Below are positions 27,851-36,443 of a stretch of 64,000 nucleotides of DNA, one piece after another. The stretch covers positions 1 through 64,000 of the forward strand of contig JAUYSM010000015.1 of assembly GCA_030696315.1 (NCBI GenBank), given 5' to 3'. This DNA comes from Pseudohongiella sp. (GTDB taxonomy: Bacteria; Pseudomonadota; Gammaproteobacteria; Pseudomonadales; Pseudohongiellaceae). The notes beneath the pieces were generated by a model. That model did no database searches and was not told where the DNA came from. It was given only the letters and a program-made list of their open reading frames with translations. Every line of letters starts with the position of its first letter. The first letter of the stretch is position 1. The translations under genes and the position numbers were made by a program.

Positions 27851-28630
27851 TTGCAAACTATCCCTGTCACGAATACCCTGGATGCGCGAGAACCCGGCTG
27901 CAGTCAATGCCGGGATCAGGACCACCAAGCCTTTGACCTGAGTTTTGCATTTCAGCCCATCGTGCGAGCAAGCTCACGCAGCATAGTTTCGTACGAGGCA
28001 CTTGCACGCGGACCGCAGGGACAAGGATTCGCCTACGTAAAACAACAAATCAACGACAGTAATCTTTACCATTTTGACCAGACCTGCCGCGTCAGAGCCA
28101 TAGAGCTGGCTACCCGATTAAATCTGAAAGTGGCACTGAATATCAATTTCACACCCAACGCGGTGTATCGACCCGAGACATGTATCAGAACCACCCTTGC
28201 TGCAGCAAAAAAATATGGATTCCCGGTTGAGAATATCCATTTTGAAGTCACCGAAAGTGAGGAAGTGCAAGAGAAGAGCCATCTGTTTGATATTATTACC
28301 GCCTACAAAAAACTGGGCTTCACCACGGCAATTGATGATTTTGGAGCAGGTTTTTCGGGATTGAATCTATTGGCAGAATTTCAGCCAGACTACATCAAAA
28401 TTGACCGCGCATTGATTGACCGCGTCGATCAAAAACCCGCCAAACAAGCCATTATCCAAGGCGTTTTATTGACCTGCAAAATGCTCAATATCGGCGTATT
28501 GGCAGAGGGTGTAGAGCGTAGAGAAGAATACGAATGGCTTAACAGCAAAGGCGTTGATTTGTTTCAAGGTTATTATTTCGCCCGACCAGGTTTTGAGCAA
28601 TTGCCAGAGGTTGCCGGGTCGCTGTTTTAG
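27851..28630 (+). CDS. Stand-alone EAL-domain c-di-GMP phosphodiesterase, TTG start
   Basis: A 259-residue protein that is almost entirely an EAL domain. Catalytic motifs are complete: YEALARG, NINFTPNA, EVTESEE, IDDFGAGFSGL, YIKIDR and AEGVERREEYEW, so it should hydrolyse c-di-GMP to pGpG. No upstream ATG or GTG gives a better frame; TTG with GAGAAG before it is the likely start. The N-terminus carries a CxxC pair (PGCSQCRDQD), which could bind a metal or act as a redox switch. No sensor domain or membrane anchor. Confidence 0.88.
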   Translation: MQTIPVTNTLDAREPGCSQCRDQDHQAFDLSFAFQPIVRASSRSIVSYEALARGPQGQGFAYVKQQINDSNLYHFDQTCRVRAIELATRLNLKVALNINFTPNAVYRPETCIRTTLAAAKKYGFPVENIHFEVTESEEVQEKSHLFDIITAYKKLGFTTAIDDFGAGFSGLNLLAEFQPDYIKIDRALIDRVDQKPAKQAIIQGVLLTCKMLNIGVLAEGVERREEYEWLNSKGVDLFQGYYFARPGFEQLPEVAGSLF

Positions 28631-28698
28631 GGTGATTTTTGGCCTTCGTACCATTTAGTTGGCGCCCGATTTAAACGACAGTTTTGAAGCTGTGTACT

Positions 28699-28730
28699 AA
28701 AAAGCCAAGCCGGCGTCATACCGGCCTGGC
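28699..28730 (-). terminator. Intrinsic terminator of the first large TonB receptor gene
   Basis: Arms GCCAAGCCGG (28704-28713) and CCGGCCTGGC (28721-28730) with one mismatch, followed on the minus strand by a five-T run. It lies between two convergent genes and serves the minus-strand receptor gene. Confidence 0.75.
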
Positions 28731-28747
28731 CTCTTAAAAACAGCTGA

Positions 28748-31700
28748 TCAGAACTGCATTAACGCTCTGGCATAGAAACGTCTGCCACGACCATCAAACA
28801 CCGCCGCATCATAATTTAATGCACCGTTATAGTGGAACGGGATAGTTGAGTTAAACGCATCCAACAGACCAAAGGTCAGCGTTGTCGTGCCCATATTGGT
28901 ATTGGCCCACTCGTGCACGTAGTTGTACTGCATATCAACACTGGAGTAACTGGAAATGGTGCGATTTGCTACCGTGCGCACGTAGTCGTTACCGTTATCA
29001 AAGGTGTCCTGGAACTGCAGATTGTCGTAACCACCAATAAACCGCCCGATCACCGATACGCTGTGCCTGAGTTCATTGCTGCTCCAGCCAATCGTCAGAT
29101 TACCTTTTTTGTCCGGCAACGAGCGCACTAGCGAACCATCACCGGTTGTACCTGCTGCGTCAAACAATCCTGTCTCACGCAGCCCCAGCTCCAACCCTGG
29201 CACATTGACCAGTTCATAACTGTTTACAAAGGTAAAATCGATACTGGTACGGAATCGACCCAGACCAGTCTGCCAGCGATAACCCAACTTGATGTCAGCA
29301 CCGTCTGAATGCACTTCACCTGCATTGATTGAGCGCTGCGAAATTGTAACCAATCCTGCCGTAGTACTTCCAAGTGAGCGCACCACGTCGGGCACCTGAT
29401 AGGTCAATGGATTGACCACACAATCAAGTCGGGACAGCGGAATTACACCACCGGCTGCGTTCTTGGATTTAGCAGGATCTTTTGTCCACACAGCTTCAAG
29501 TGCGGCCGGGTTACAGGGCGCGTACGGGCCAAGTCCGGCATACACAGCGCCAGGGCTGCTGGAGATAGTGCCGTTGTAAACATAATTGGCTGGATTTTTA
29601 GCCGCCTCATTAAATGCTGCGATCTCATGTTGGATTGAAGAGATGCCTGGCGCTGGCATCACCCGGTTCTTCACCTCAAATCGCCAGAAATCGATGTTGA
29701 CACTAGCGCCTTCCAGCGCTCCGCCAGGCGTCCAGATAAAGCCGGTGCTATAAGTGTTGGCGGACTCGTTACCGATGTCCGGCGCGGGTCGTCCAACAAT
29801 ATATGTTGAGTTAGGCTGAGCATTGTCATTAATAGCTTCCAACAATCCCGCACGCACTTCCTGCCTGCGAATCGGATCACGGAAGGTTGTTGAGCTGGAC
29901 TCCAGACCTTCTTTTTGAACACCAATATTAGGCGCACGGAATGACTGCGACCATGATCCCCTCACCAACCAATCGTCTGTCGGCCGCCAGCTCATCGCAA
30001 CTTTAGGAGTGACCTCGCTGCCAATAGATCCACCGTAGCTTTCCCAGCGCAGCGCGACCTGTGATTCAACTCTATCCCAGAATGGCAAAGACATTTCGGT
30101 AAACACTGCTTTTACATTGCGGTCATGGTCGTAGTTAAACGCACACATGGAGCATTCGTAATTGTTACTGACATAGTGGTAACGATTGGGCTTTCCGTCA
30201 CTTCCATACCCCAAAATAGCATTGGGCAGACCGGGTATATTGAGCTCGGGCGCAATGGATTTATTATTTTGCATGCGGTACTGAGCACCAAATGCAACTT
30301 GCGCCGTACCACCACGCATGTCGAACAATTCACCAGCGACCACCGCGTCAATAACACCTAATTTATTGCGTTTGTCGCCACGTCGCACCGTAGGCAACAT
30401 CCAGTCAATCATTTCCTGGCTGTTGGCCAAGGCAGGGTTAGTCATCTGGGTCAGGAACGGGTTATAGAATTGGCAACCACCCTGCCCATGGTTGTTGCTG
30501 GTGAGAGCCAGAGAAATACTCTCGCGTGTGGTATGCACAAATCCCGGGAAAAAGTACTGGGTAAAGTTTCTGGAGGTTGGAGTCTGCCAGAAACCTGGTT
30601 GACCGGAGAAGTTAAAATCACTTCGACCATTGGGCGTGCAGTTGGGACCTCCCAGTCCATTCACGGCAAGTTCGGCGCGATCACGTTGAAAGGTTTTATA
30701 TTCCAACTCAAAACTGGTGCCGCTCCAGGAATAACTGACATCGTAGTTGAACCGTCGATCGTTAAAAGCAGTAAATTCCCCTTTTAAGCCCATTTGGGCT
30801 CCCACTGTCTCAGTGAGGTTCATATTATTGTTAGCGCCATTACGTGGGGCATTACCGATGACGATATTGGAGGACATCGGGACGTTAGGCCCACCATTGG
30901 ACAAGGCTATTGGCGCGTTTGTGATATTGGCGGCTGAAGGTCTGGTCAAACCGACGGCCGGCGCGAAATGCCCCAACTCCATCTGCTGCCCGATAGCATT
31001 GGCATGAGACCCAGGGGCTGCCAGGAAGAAGCTGGGACCTCGGGCGCTATAAACACCACTATCCGCACGCTGGATATCACTTTTTGACCACTGCATAAAA
31101 CTGTAAAACTCGGCCGAGTCACTAAAACTATGATTAAACGCGGCCGCAACACTGTTACGCTCCATCCCTACGCTGAGCAGGCTCCACTGATAACTATACT
31201 CCCGGCAGGTTGAGTTGGGTTGGCCACGCTGGCTGGTATTGGTGCCGGTAAAAAACGGTGTGCCGTCAGTTGAGCTCAAACTCGAACACAGAGGATCGGT
31301 GAACAGGTTTGTGTTGGCATTGCCGCCCTCCGCTCCCGCCTGCGCCATCAATCCGGTATTAAGGTAACTGGTATTCAGACGCGACCCAAACGCCGCATTG
31401 GAAATCAAGGTGCCAAGGCCGCCAACACTGGCACTGAACTCGGAATTACCATCAAAATATCGGGCAGCTTCCAGAGGCACGGCGTCGCGACGAAAGCCCT
31501 CACCAGCCAACACAAAATGGGTAGTCTGACTGTCATTTGACCAACCCCAGATCGCGCTGACAGTACGATCCTGTTTGCCGGGTTCGGTCGCCAGCGCCTG
31601 CAGATCACCATATATTTCAAGACCTTCAAACTCGGTACGCATGATCACGTTGACTGCACCGGCAACAGCGTCCGACCCGTAAAGCGCTGAACCACCATCG

Positions 31701-32257
31701 GTCAGCACTTCCAATCGCTCCACCATTACCAAGGGAATGGTATTGATATCAACAAACTCACCCCCGGATGGTGTGGTGGTTGCCGCAGCAACCTGTCGTT
31801 TGCCATTGATTAATGTCAGCGTTGAGTTCTCGCCAAGGTTGCGCAAATTAACGTTGGCTGTGCCCGACAAGTTGCCCATGGCAGCATTACCACCATCGGT
31901 GCCTTCGTTGGTAATGGAACCGGAGTTTATCTCAAGATTTTTGATGACGTCCCATATCTGCGCGGCGCCTTGCGCCTCAATGGAAGTCCTGTCAACAACG
32001 GTAACCGGTGACGGGGCATCAAGCGGACTGCCACGCAAATAAGATCCGGTGACAACAACTTCCTCAACTTCCCGCTCCTCTTCCGCGGTCTGTGAGGCCT
32101 GATTAGTTTGCGCAAATACAGGAAAACACGCTGCGGTTGATAACAATCCTGTCAGAAAAAGTGCTTTTTTTCGAAAACCAGGCCACTGACCGGGCGAGCT
32201 TAGATCTTTTGATTGGTAAGTTCTGGCGATAGGTCGAACAAGATATGAATGGCTCAT
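28748..32257 (-). CDS. Large TonB-dependent receptor, copy 1 of 3 in tandem
   Basis: A 1169-residue outer-membrane receptor. The start at 32257 has GGGGAG before it and gives a signal peptide ending near FPVFAQ; upstream in-frame ATGs are rejected. The plug begins after EVEEVVVTGSYLRGSPLDAP, includes LRNLGENSTLTLINGKRQV and EVLTDGGSALYGSDAVAG, and the barrel ends GRRFYARALMQF. It is about 250-400 residues longer than siderophore receptors; the extra length is in extracellular loops, one with a CSMC pair and others rich in Asn/Gly. Such large receptors often take up oligosaccharides or peptides. It is the most divergent of the three neighbours. No SusD or degradative enzymes are adjacent. Confidence 0.93.
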   Translation of the reverse strand: MSHSYLVRPIARTYQSKDLSSPGQWPGFRKKALFLTGLLSTAACFPVFAQTNQASQTAEEEREVEEVVVTGSYLRGSPLDAPSPVTVVDRTSIEAQGAAQIWDVIKNLEINSGSITNEGTDGGNAAMGNLSGTANVNLRNLGENSTLTLINGKRQVAAATTTPSGGEFVDINTIPLVMVERLEVLTDGGSALYGSDAVAGAVNVIMRTEFEGLEIYGDLQALATEPGKQDRTVSAIWGWSNDSQTTHFVLAGEGFRRDAVPLEAARYFDGNSEFSASVGGLGTLISNAAFGSRLNTSYLNTGLMAQAGAEGGNANTNLFTDPLCSSLSSTDGTPFFTGTNTSQRGQPNSTCREYSYQWSLLSVGMERNSVAAAFNHSFSDSAEFYSFMQWSKSDIQRADSGVYSARGPSFFLAAPGSHANAIGQQMELGHFAPAVGLTRPSAANITNAPIALSNGGPNVPMSSNIVIGNAPRNGANNNMNLTETVGAQMGLKGEFTAFNDRRFNYDVSYSWSGTSFELEYKTFQRDRAELAVNGLGGPNCTPNGRSDFNFSGQPGFWQTPTSRNFTQYFFPGFVHTTRESISLALTSNNHGQGGCQFYNPFLTQMTNPALANSQEMIDWMLPTVRRGDKRNKLGVIDAVVAGELFDMRGGTAQVAFGAQYRMQNNKSIAPELNIPGLPNAILGYGSDGKPNRYHYVSNNYECSMCAFNYDHDRNVKAVFTEMSLPFWDRVESQVALRWESYGGSIGSEVTPKVAMSWRPTDDWLVRGSWSQSFRAPNIGVQKEGLESSSTTFRDPIRRQEVRAGLLEAINDNAQPNSTYIVGRPAPDIGNESANTYSTGFIWTPGGALEGASVNIDFWRFEVKNRVMPAPGISSIQHEIAAFNEAAKNPANYVYNGTISSSPGAVYAGLGPYAPCNPAALEAVWTKDPAKSKNAAGGVIPLSRLDCVVNPLTYQVPDVVRSLGSTTAGLVTISQRSINAGEVHSDGADIKLGYRWQTGLGRFRTSIDFTFVNSYELVNVPGLELGLRETGLFDAAGTTGDGSLVRSLPDKKGNLTIGWSSNELRHSVSVIGRFIGGYDNLQFQDTFDNGNDYVRTVANRTISSYSSVDMQYNYVHEWANTNMGTTTLTFGLLDAFNSTIPFHYNGALNYDAAVFDGRGRRFYARALMQF

Positions 32258-32306
32258 AAACAACTCCCCGCACTTTTTATTGTTGATTGAGATCGTTGGG
32301 CATGCC

Positions 32307-32333
32307 GCGCTTCCTGCGACTGCAATTCGATAC
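32307..32333 (-). promoter_or_regulatory. Leader motif shared with the second large receptor gene
   Basis: Read on the minus strand, GTATCGAATTG(C/T)AGTCGC with (C)AGGA and GCGC following is nearly identical to a stretch at 36120-36147. Both sit about 50-80 bases before the start codons of receptors 1 and 2. Could be a promoter part or operator. Confidence 0.5.
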
Positions 32334-32511
32334 ATCGCTGACATTGATCCTTCAGATGCGTCAGCACAACAGGGAATTGGCTTGAGTTTATCCAATAAAA
32401 AGCCTCATAGCAATACTAATCGGTTTAGTTTGAACCATTTGAATGGAATAGACCGTTAATACATAAATCATTCTGATAGTAACTATATGCCATAATGATA
32501 AAACTTTAAAA

Positions 32512-32552
32512 AATCAATAAAAAACGGGGACATCCGTGAGGATATCCCCGTT
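32512..32552 (-). terminator. Intrinsic terminator of the second large TonB receptor gene
   Basis: On the minus strand AACGGGGATATCC, loop TCAC, GGATGTCCCCGTT, then a run of T. The stem has one internal mismatch. It lies 37 bases past the stop of receptor 2. Confidence 0.9.
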
Positions 32553-32588
32553 CTTTACATCAATTACCGACCGGTTATAAACCGTTGA

Positions 32589-35500
32589 TTACAGCTGCAA
32601 CAACACGCGCGCATACAGTCGACGGCCACGGCCATCAAACACACCTGCGTCGTAGTTGATACCACCGGCTTCACGGTAAGGAATGGTTGCGTTGAAGGCA
32701 TCCAATGCTCCTACGGTGAATATGGTGGTACCCATTCTTTCATTAGCCCACTCATGCGTGAAGCTGTACTGCAAATCCACACTGCGGTAGCTGTCAATAC
32801 GACGGGTCAGCAATGCACGAACTTCATCATTGGCCGTACGGAATGTATTGTCATAAGCCAGATCCCGGTAAGAACCTATAAAGCGGGTAATAATGGCTGC
32901 GCTGTGATTATCCTGCATCCAGCTCAGGCTGATATTGCCCTTTTTATCCGGCAGTGAACGCACCAGGTTACCGTCACCGGTGGTACCGGCAGCGTCAAAC
33001 ACGCCGGTTTCCAACAGTCCCAGTTCCAGGCCGGGAACATCGGTCAGTTTGTACTGACGGACATGGGTGTAATCCATGCTGGCACGGAAACGGCCCCAAT
33101 CGTTGTTCCAGGTGTAGCCGACTTTTAAGTCAACACCGTCTGCAGTAATTGTACCAGCGTTGATGGTACTCAGCACCGTTGTGGTCAATGCACCTTGGTT
33201 AGTACCAAACGTACGCACCACACCTTCGATCTGGTATGCCGCCGGGTTAACTACGCAATCCAGGCGAGAGCCTGGTGTAACGTTGTTATAACCGGTCACG
33301 CCACCCACACCACCTTGAGTAGCGGGGTTGGTACCAAACTGTGCTGCCAACGCGGCAGGATTACAGGGTGTGTACTGATCCATCGCAGCCCATGCACCGG
33401 TTCTGGTTGCCGGGATAGTGCCGTTCAACACGTAGTTGGCTGGATTGGCTGCAGCCTGTTTAAACAGTTCCAGTTCATCTGCAATTGCAGAAATACCAGG
33501 CTGAGGCAGTACTTTGTCAGTCAGATCAAAACGCCAGAAATCGGCGTTTACGCTCAAACCTTCCCAAACGCCTGATCCAGTCCAGATGAAACCGGCGCTG
33601 TAGGTGTCAGCATATTCATTGCCAACATCAGGCGCAGGTCCGCCCAAGGTGTAGGTAAAGTTTGGCAAAGCGTGATCATTGCTGACTGGCAGCAATCCTG
33701 CACGGACGGCCTGGTTACGCAGTGGATCGCGGAAGGTATTGCTGGATGACTCCAGACCTTCTTCCACAATGCCCACGTTCGGAGCACGGAACGACTGAGA
33801 GTATGACGCACGGAACAACAACTCATCCATGGCGCGCCAGCTCAATGCCACTTTAGGCGTGACTTCACTGCCGATGCGGCCGCCGTAACTTTCCCAACGC
33901 AGCGCAACCTGGCTTTCCACATTCTCAATCAGAGGCAGAGACAATTCACCAAACACGGCTTTGACATTGCGGTCATTGCTGTAGTTGAAGATACACTCAG
34001 AGCACTCAAAGTTGTTACTGACGTAATGTGTTCGGTTCGGTGCGCCATTAACCCCCCAATCCAGAATCGCATTCGGCAAACCAGGCTGGTTCATTTCAGG
34101 TGCTATGGAAGCGTTGTTCTGCATACGGTACTGCGCACCCACAGCAAACTGCGCGGTGCCGCCCCTAAGCTCCATCAACTCCCCGGAGATTACTGCATCA
34201 AGAACACCCAGTTTATTGCGCTTGTCCGCACGTTTGATGGTCGGATTCATCCAGTCCATCAACTCTTGTGAGTTTGCCAATGCCGGGTTGTTCATCTGAG
34301 TCAGGAACGGGTTGTAGAACTGACAACCACCCACACCCATGTTGTTACTGGTCAACGCCAGTGCCAGACTTTCGCGGGTTGTGAACACAAATCCTGGGAA
34401 GAAGGTCTGGGTATATCCGTTGTAATACGCCTTGTTACTGACGTTCCACATAGTGGGCACTGCGCCACCAAAGGGACCAGGTGCATCACGGAAGTTGAAA
34501 GTGCTGCTGCCGTTTGGTTTGCAGTTTGGACCACCCAGTCCGTTAGCCGCCAATTCAGCGCGGTCACGCTGGAAGGTCTGGTACTCTTGCTCAAAGCTGG
34601 TGCCGCTCCAGGAATAACTCACGTCGTAGTTAAAACGACGGTCATTCATGGCGTAGAACTCGCCTTTTAATCCAGCTTGCGCACCTAATGTTTCAGTGTC
34701 GGTCACATTGGTATTGCCGCCCTGGCGCGGGGCATTACCGTTCCAAACGGTTGTGTAGAACGGTACGTTCAGTCCGCCATTAGCCAATGCGTTGGGCACA
34801 TTCGGGATATTGGTTGGACGGGTCAGGCCAATATTGGGTGCGTAGTAACCCAGTTCGGCACTCATACCGATGCCGTAACCACCAAATGCCGGGTTGCCGG
34901 CATGTGATCCGGGTGCTGCCAGAAACACAGTTGGACCACGGGTACCGTTGGCGCCAGAATCTGAGCGCTGAATAGACGACCCGGAATACTGGAAGAATGA
35001 ATAAAACTCGGCCTTGTCACTGAAGGTGTGATTAAACGCGCCAGCAATGCTGTCACGCTCCATACCCACAGTCATGTAGCTCCAGTCTTCCGTGAACTCA
35101 CGGCAGGCGCCGCCGTTGTTGCCGCGCTGATCCGTTCGGGTTCCCGTGAAGAATGGGCGTCCATCGGCGCTCTTTAATGAATAGCAAAGCGGGTCTGTCA
35201 ATATCTGAGTCGCAGAGCCGCCCTCGGCCACGTTTCGCGCCGTGATTGCGGTATTGATATAAGCCGTGTTGATGCGTGAACCAAAAGCAGGGTTGGCCAT
35301 GGTGGCACTGATATTCCCCGCAAGACTGCCGACAACTCCGGTGTACTCAACGTTTTCATCATAAAAACGGCCATATTCCACTTTGACAGGATCTCGTCGG
35401 AAGGCTTCCGCAGAAATCACAAAATGTGTGTTGCCGCTATCACTTGCCCAGCCCCAGATGGCGCTGGCCGTCTGATCCTGATCACCGCGCGCAGCATCCA

Positions 35501-36068
35501 GTGCCTGCAGATCACCGTAAATTTCAAGACCTTCAAAATCGGTACGCATGATGACGTTGACCACGCCGGCCACCGCATCAGATCCGTACAGTGCTGAACC
35601 GCCATCGGTCAACACTTCAACACGTTCTACCATGACCAATGGGATGGTATTGATATCCACAAACTCACCGCCGCTGCGTGTGACGGTTGCAGCAGAGACC
35701 TGTCGTTTGCCATTGACCAGGGTCAATGTGGAGTTTTCACCCAGGTTACGCAGGTTGACGTTTGCGGTGCCTGACAAGGCACCACCTTCACCTGAGCCTT
35801 CGTTAGTGAATGACCCGGAGTTGATTTCGAGATTCTTGATGACGTCCCAGATCTGGGCAGCGCCTTGTGCTTCGATTGACGTTCTGTCAACCGTTGTAAC
35901 CGGCGAAGGTGCATCCAGTGGACTGCCCCGCAGATAGGAACCGGTAACTATAACTTCTTCAATATCAGCGTCTGTATTTGCCTGCTGTGCAAATGCTGGC
36001 AGACAACTGACGCTTGAAATAATACCCAGCAGCAATGCATTTTTGCGGAAACCAGGTCTTGTCGACAT
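32589..36068 (-). CDS. Large TonB-dependent receptor, copy 2 of 3 in tandem
   Basis: A 1159-residue receptor with signal peptide ending at LPAFAQ, plug starting EEVIVTGSYLRGSPLDAP, and barrel ending GRRLYARVLLQL. GAGGGGG precedes the start. It matches copy 3 over the whole length (identical lengths of 1159 residues) more closely than copy 1. An extracellular loop carries a CSEC pair at the position of CSMC and CSQC in the sisters. The substrate is unknown; the conserved plug and varied loops suggest related but distinct ligands. Own promoter region (375 bases upstream) and own terminator, so transcribed singly. Confidence 0.93.
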   Translation of the reverse strand: MSTRPGFRKNALLLGIISSVSCLPAFAQQANTDADIEEVIVTGSYLRGSPLDAPSPVTTVDRTSIEAQGAAQIWDVIKNLEINSGSFTNEGSGEGGALSGTANVNLRNLGENSTLTLVNGKRQVSAATVTRSGGEFVDINTIPLVMVERVEVLTDGGSALYGSDAVAGVVNVIMRTDFEGLEIYGDLQALDAARGDQDQTASAIWGWASDSGNTHFVISAEAFRRDPVKVEYGRFYDENVEYTGVVGSLAGNISATMANPAFGSRINTAYINTAITARNVAEGGSATQILTDPLCYSLKSADGRPFFTGTRTDQRGNNGGACREFTEDWSYMTVGMERDSIAGAFNHTFSDKAEFYSFFQYSGSSIQRSDSGANGTRGPTVFLAAPGSHAGNPAFGGYGIGMSAELGYYAPNIGLTRPTNIPNVPNALANGGLNVPFYTTVWNGNAPRQGGNTNVTDTETLGAQAGLKGEFYAMNDRRFNYDVSYSWSGTSFEQEYQTFQRDRAELAANGLGGPNCKPNGSSTFNFRDAPGPFGGAVPTMWNVSNKAYYNGYTQTFFPGFVFTTRESLALALTSNNMGVGGCQFYNPFLTQMNNPALANSQELMDWMNPTIKRADKRNKLGVLDAVISGELMELRGGTAQFAVGAQYRMQNNASIAPEMNQPGLPNAILDWGVNGAPNRTHYVSNNFECSECIFNYSNDRNVKAVFGELSLPLIENVESQVALRWESYGGRIGSEVTPKVALSWRAMDELLFRASYSQSFRAPNVGIVEEGLESSSNTFRDPLRNQAVRAGLLPVSNDHALPNFTYTLGGPAPDVGNEYADTYSAGFIWTGSGVWEGLSVNADFWRFDLTDKVLPQPGISAIADELELFKQAAANPANYVLNGTIPATRTGAWAAMDQYTPCNPAALAAQFGTNPATQGGVGGVTGYNNVTPGSRLDCVVNPAAYQIEGVVRTFGTNQGALTTTVLSTINAGTITADGVDLKVGYTWNNDWGRFRASMDYTHVRQYKLTDVPGLELGLLETGVFDAAGTTGDGNLVRSLPDKKGNISLSWMQDNHSAAIITRFIGSYRDLAYDNTFRTANDEVRALLTRRIDSYRSVDLQYSFTHEWANERMGTTIFTVGALDAFNATIPYREAGGINYDAGVFDGRGRRLYARVLLQL

Positions 36069-36119
36069 GGATGTTCCCCCTCGTGATTATTATTGTTGAA
36101 AGCATTCGATTGGTCGTTC

Positions 36120-36147
36120 GCGCATCCTGGCGACTACAATTCGATAC
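36120..36147 (-). promoter_or_regulatory. Leader motif shared with the first large receptor gene
   Basis: On the minus strand GTATCGAATTGTAGTCGCCAGGATGCGC matches the 32307-32333 motif with few changes. The surrounding 200 bases are otherwise unlike, so the block is conserved beyond its flanks. It is absent upstream of receptor 3. Confidence 0.5.
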
Positions 36148-36369
36148 TACTCCGGCGCCATATCCATAAAAGTGTCCGGAAATACAGGGAATCGATCTGA
36201 CTCTAACCAATTGAACATGTCAACGCAACATAATTTGAACGGGTTCACAGTTGAAGAGGTCAGCTCCCATGACAGGTGTCACCATAAGAAACACGTGCGT
36301 ACCAAAATCAAAAAAATTGACAATTTGTCAGCTATTTAACAGCAAACATCAGGCACTTTTTTAACGTAT

Positions 36370-36400
36370 AAAAAAGCCCCGGTGTTTTAAACCGAGGCTT
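36370..36400 (-). terminator. Intrinsic terminator of the third large TonB receptor gene
   Basis: On the minus strand AAGCCTCGGT, loop TTAAAAC, ACCGGGGCTT, then six T. Located 44 bases past the stop of receptor 3. Confidence 0.9.
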
Positions 36401-36443
36401 TGATTAGGGCAGGTCAATCAGGCCCAACGGGCCAGTGATGTGA

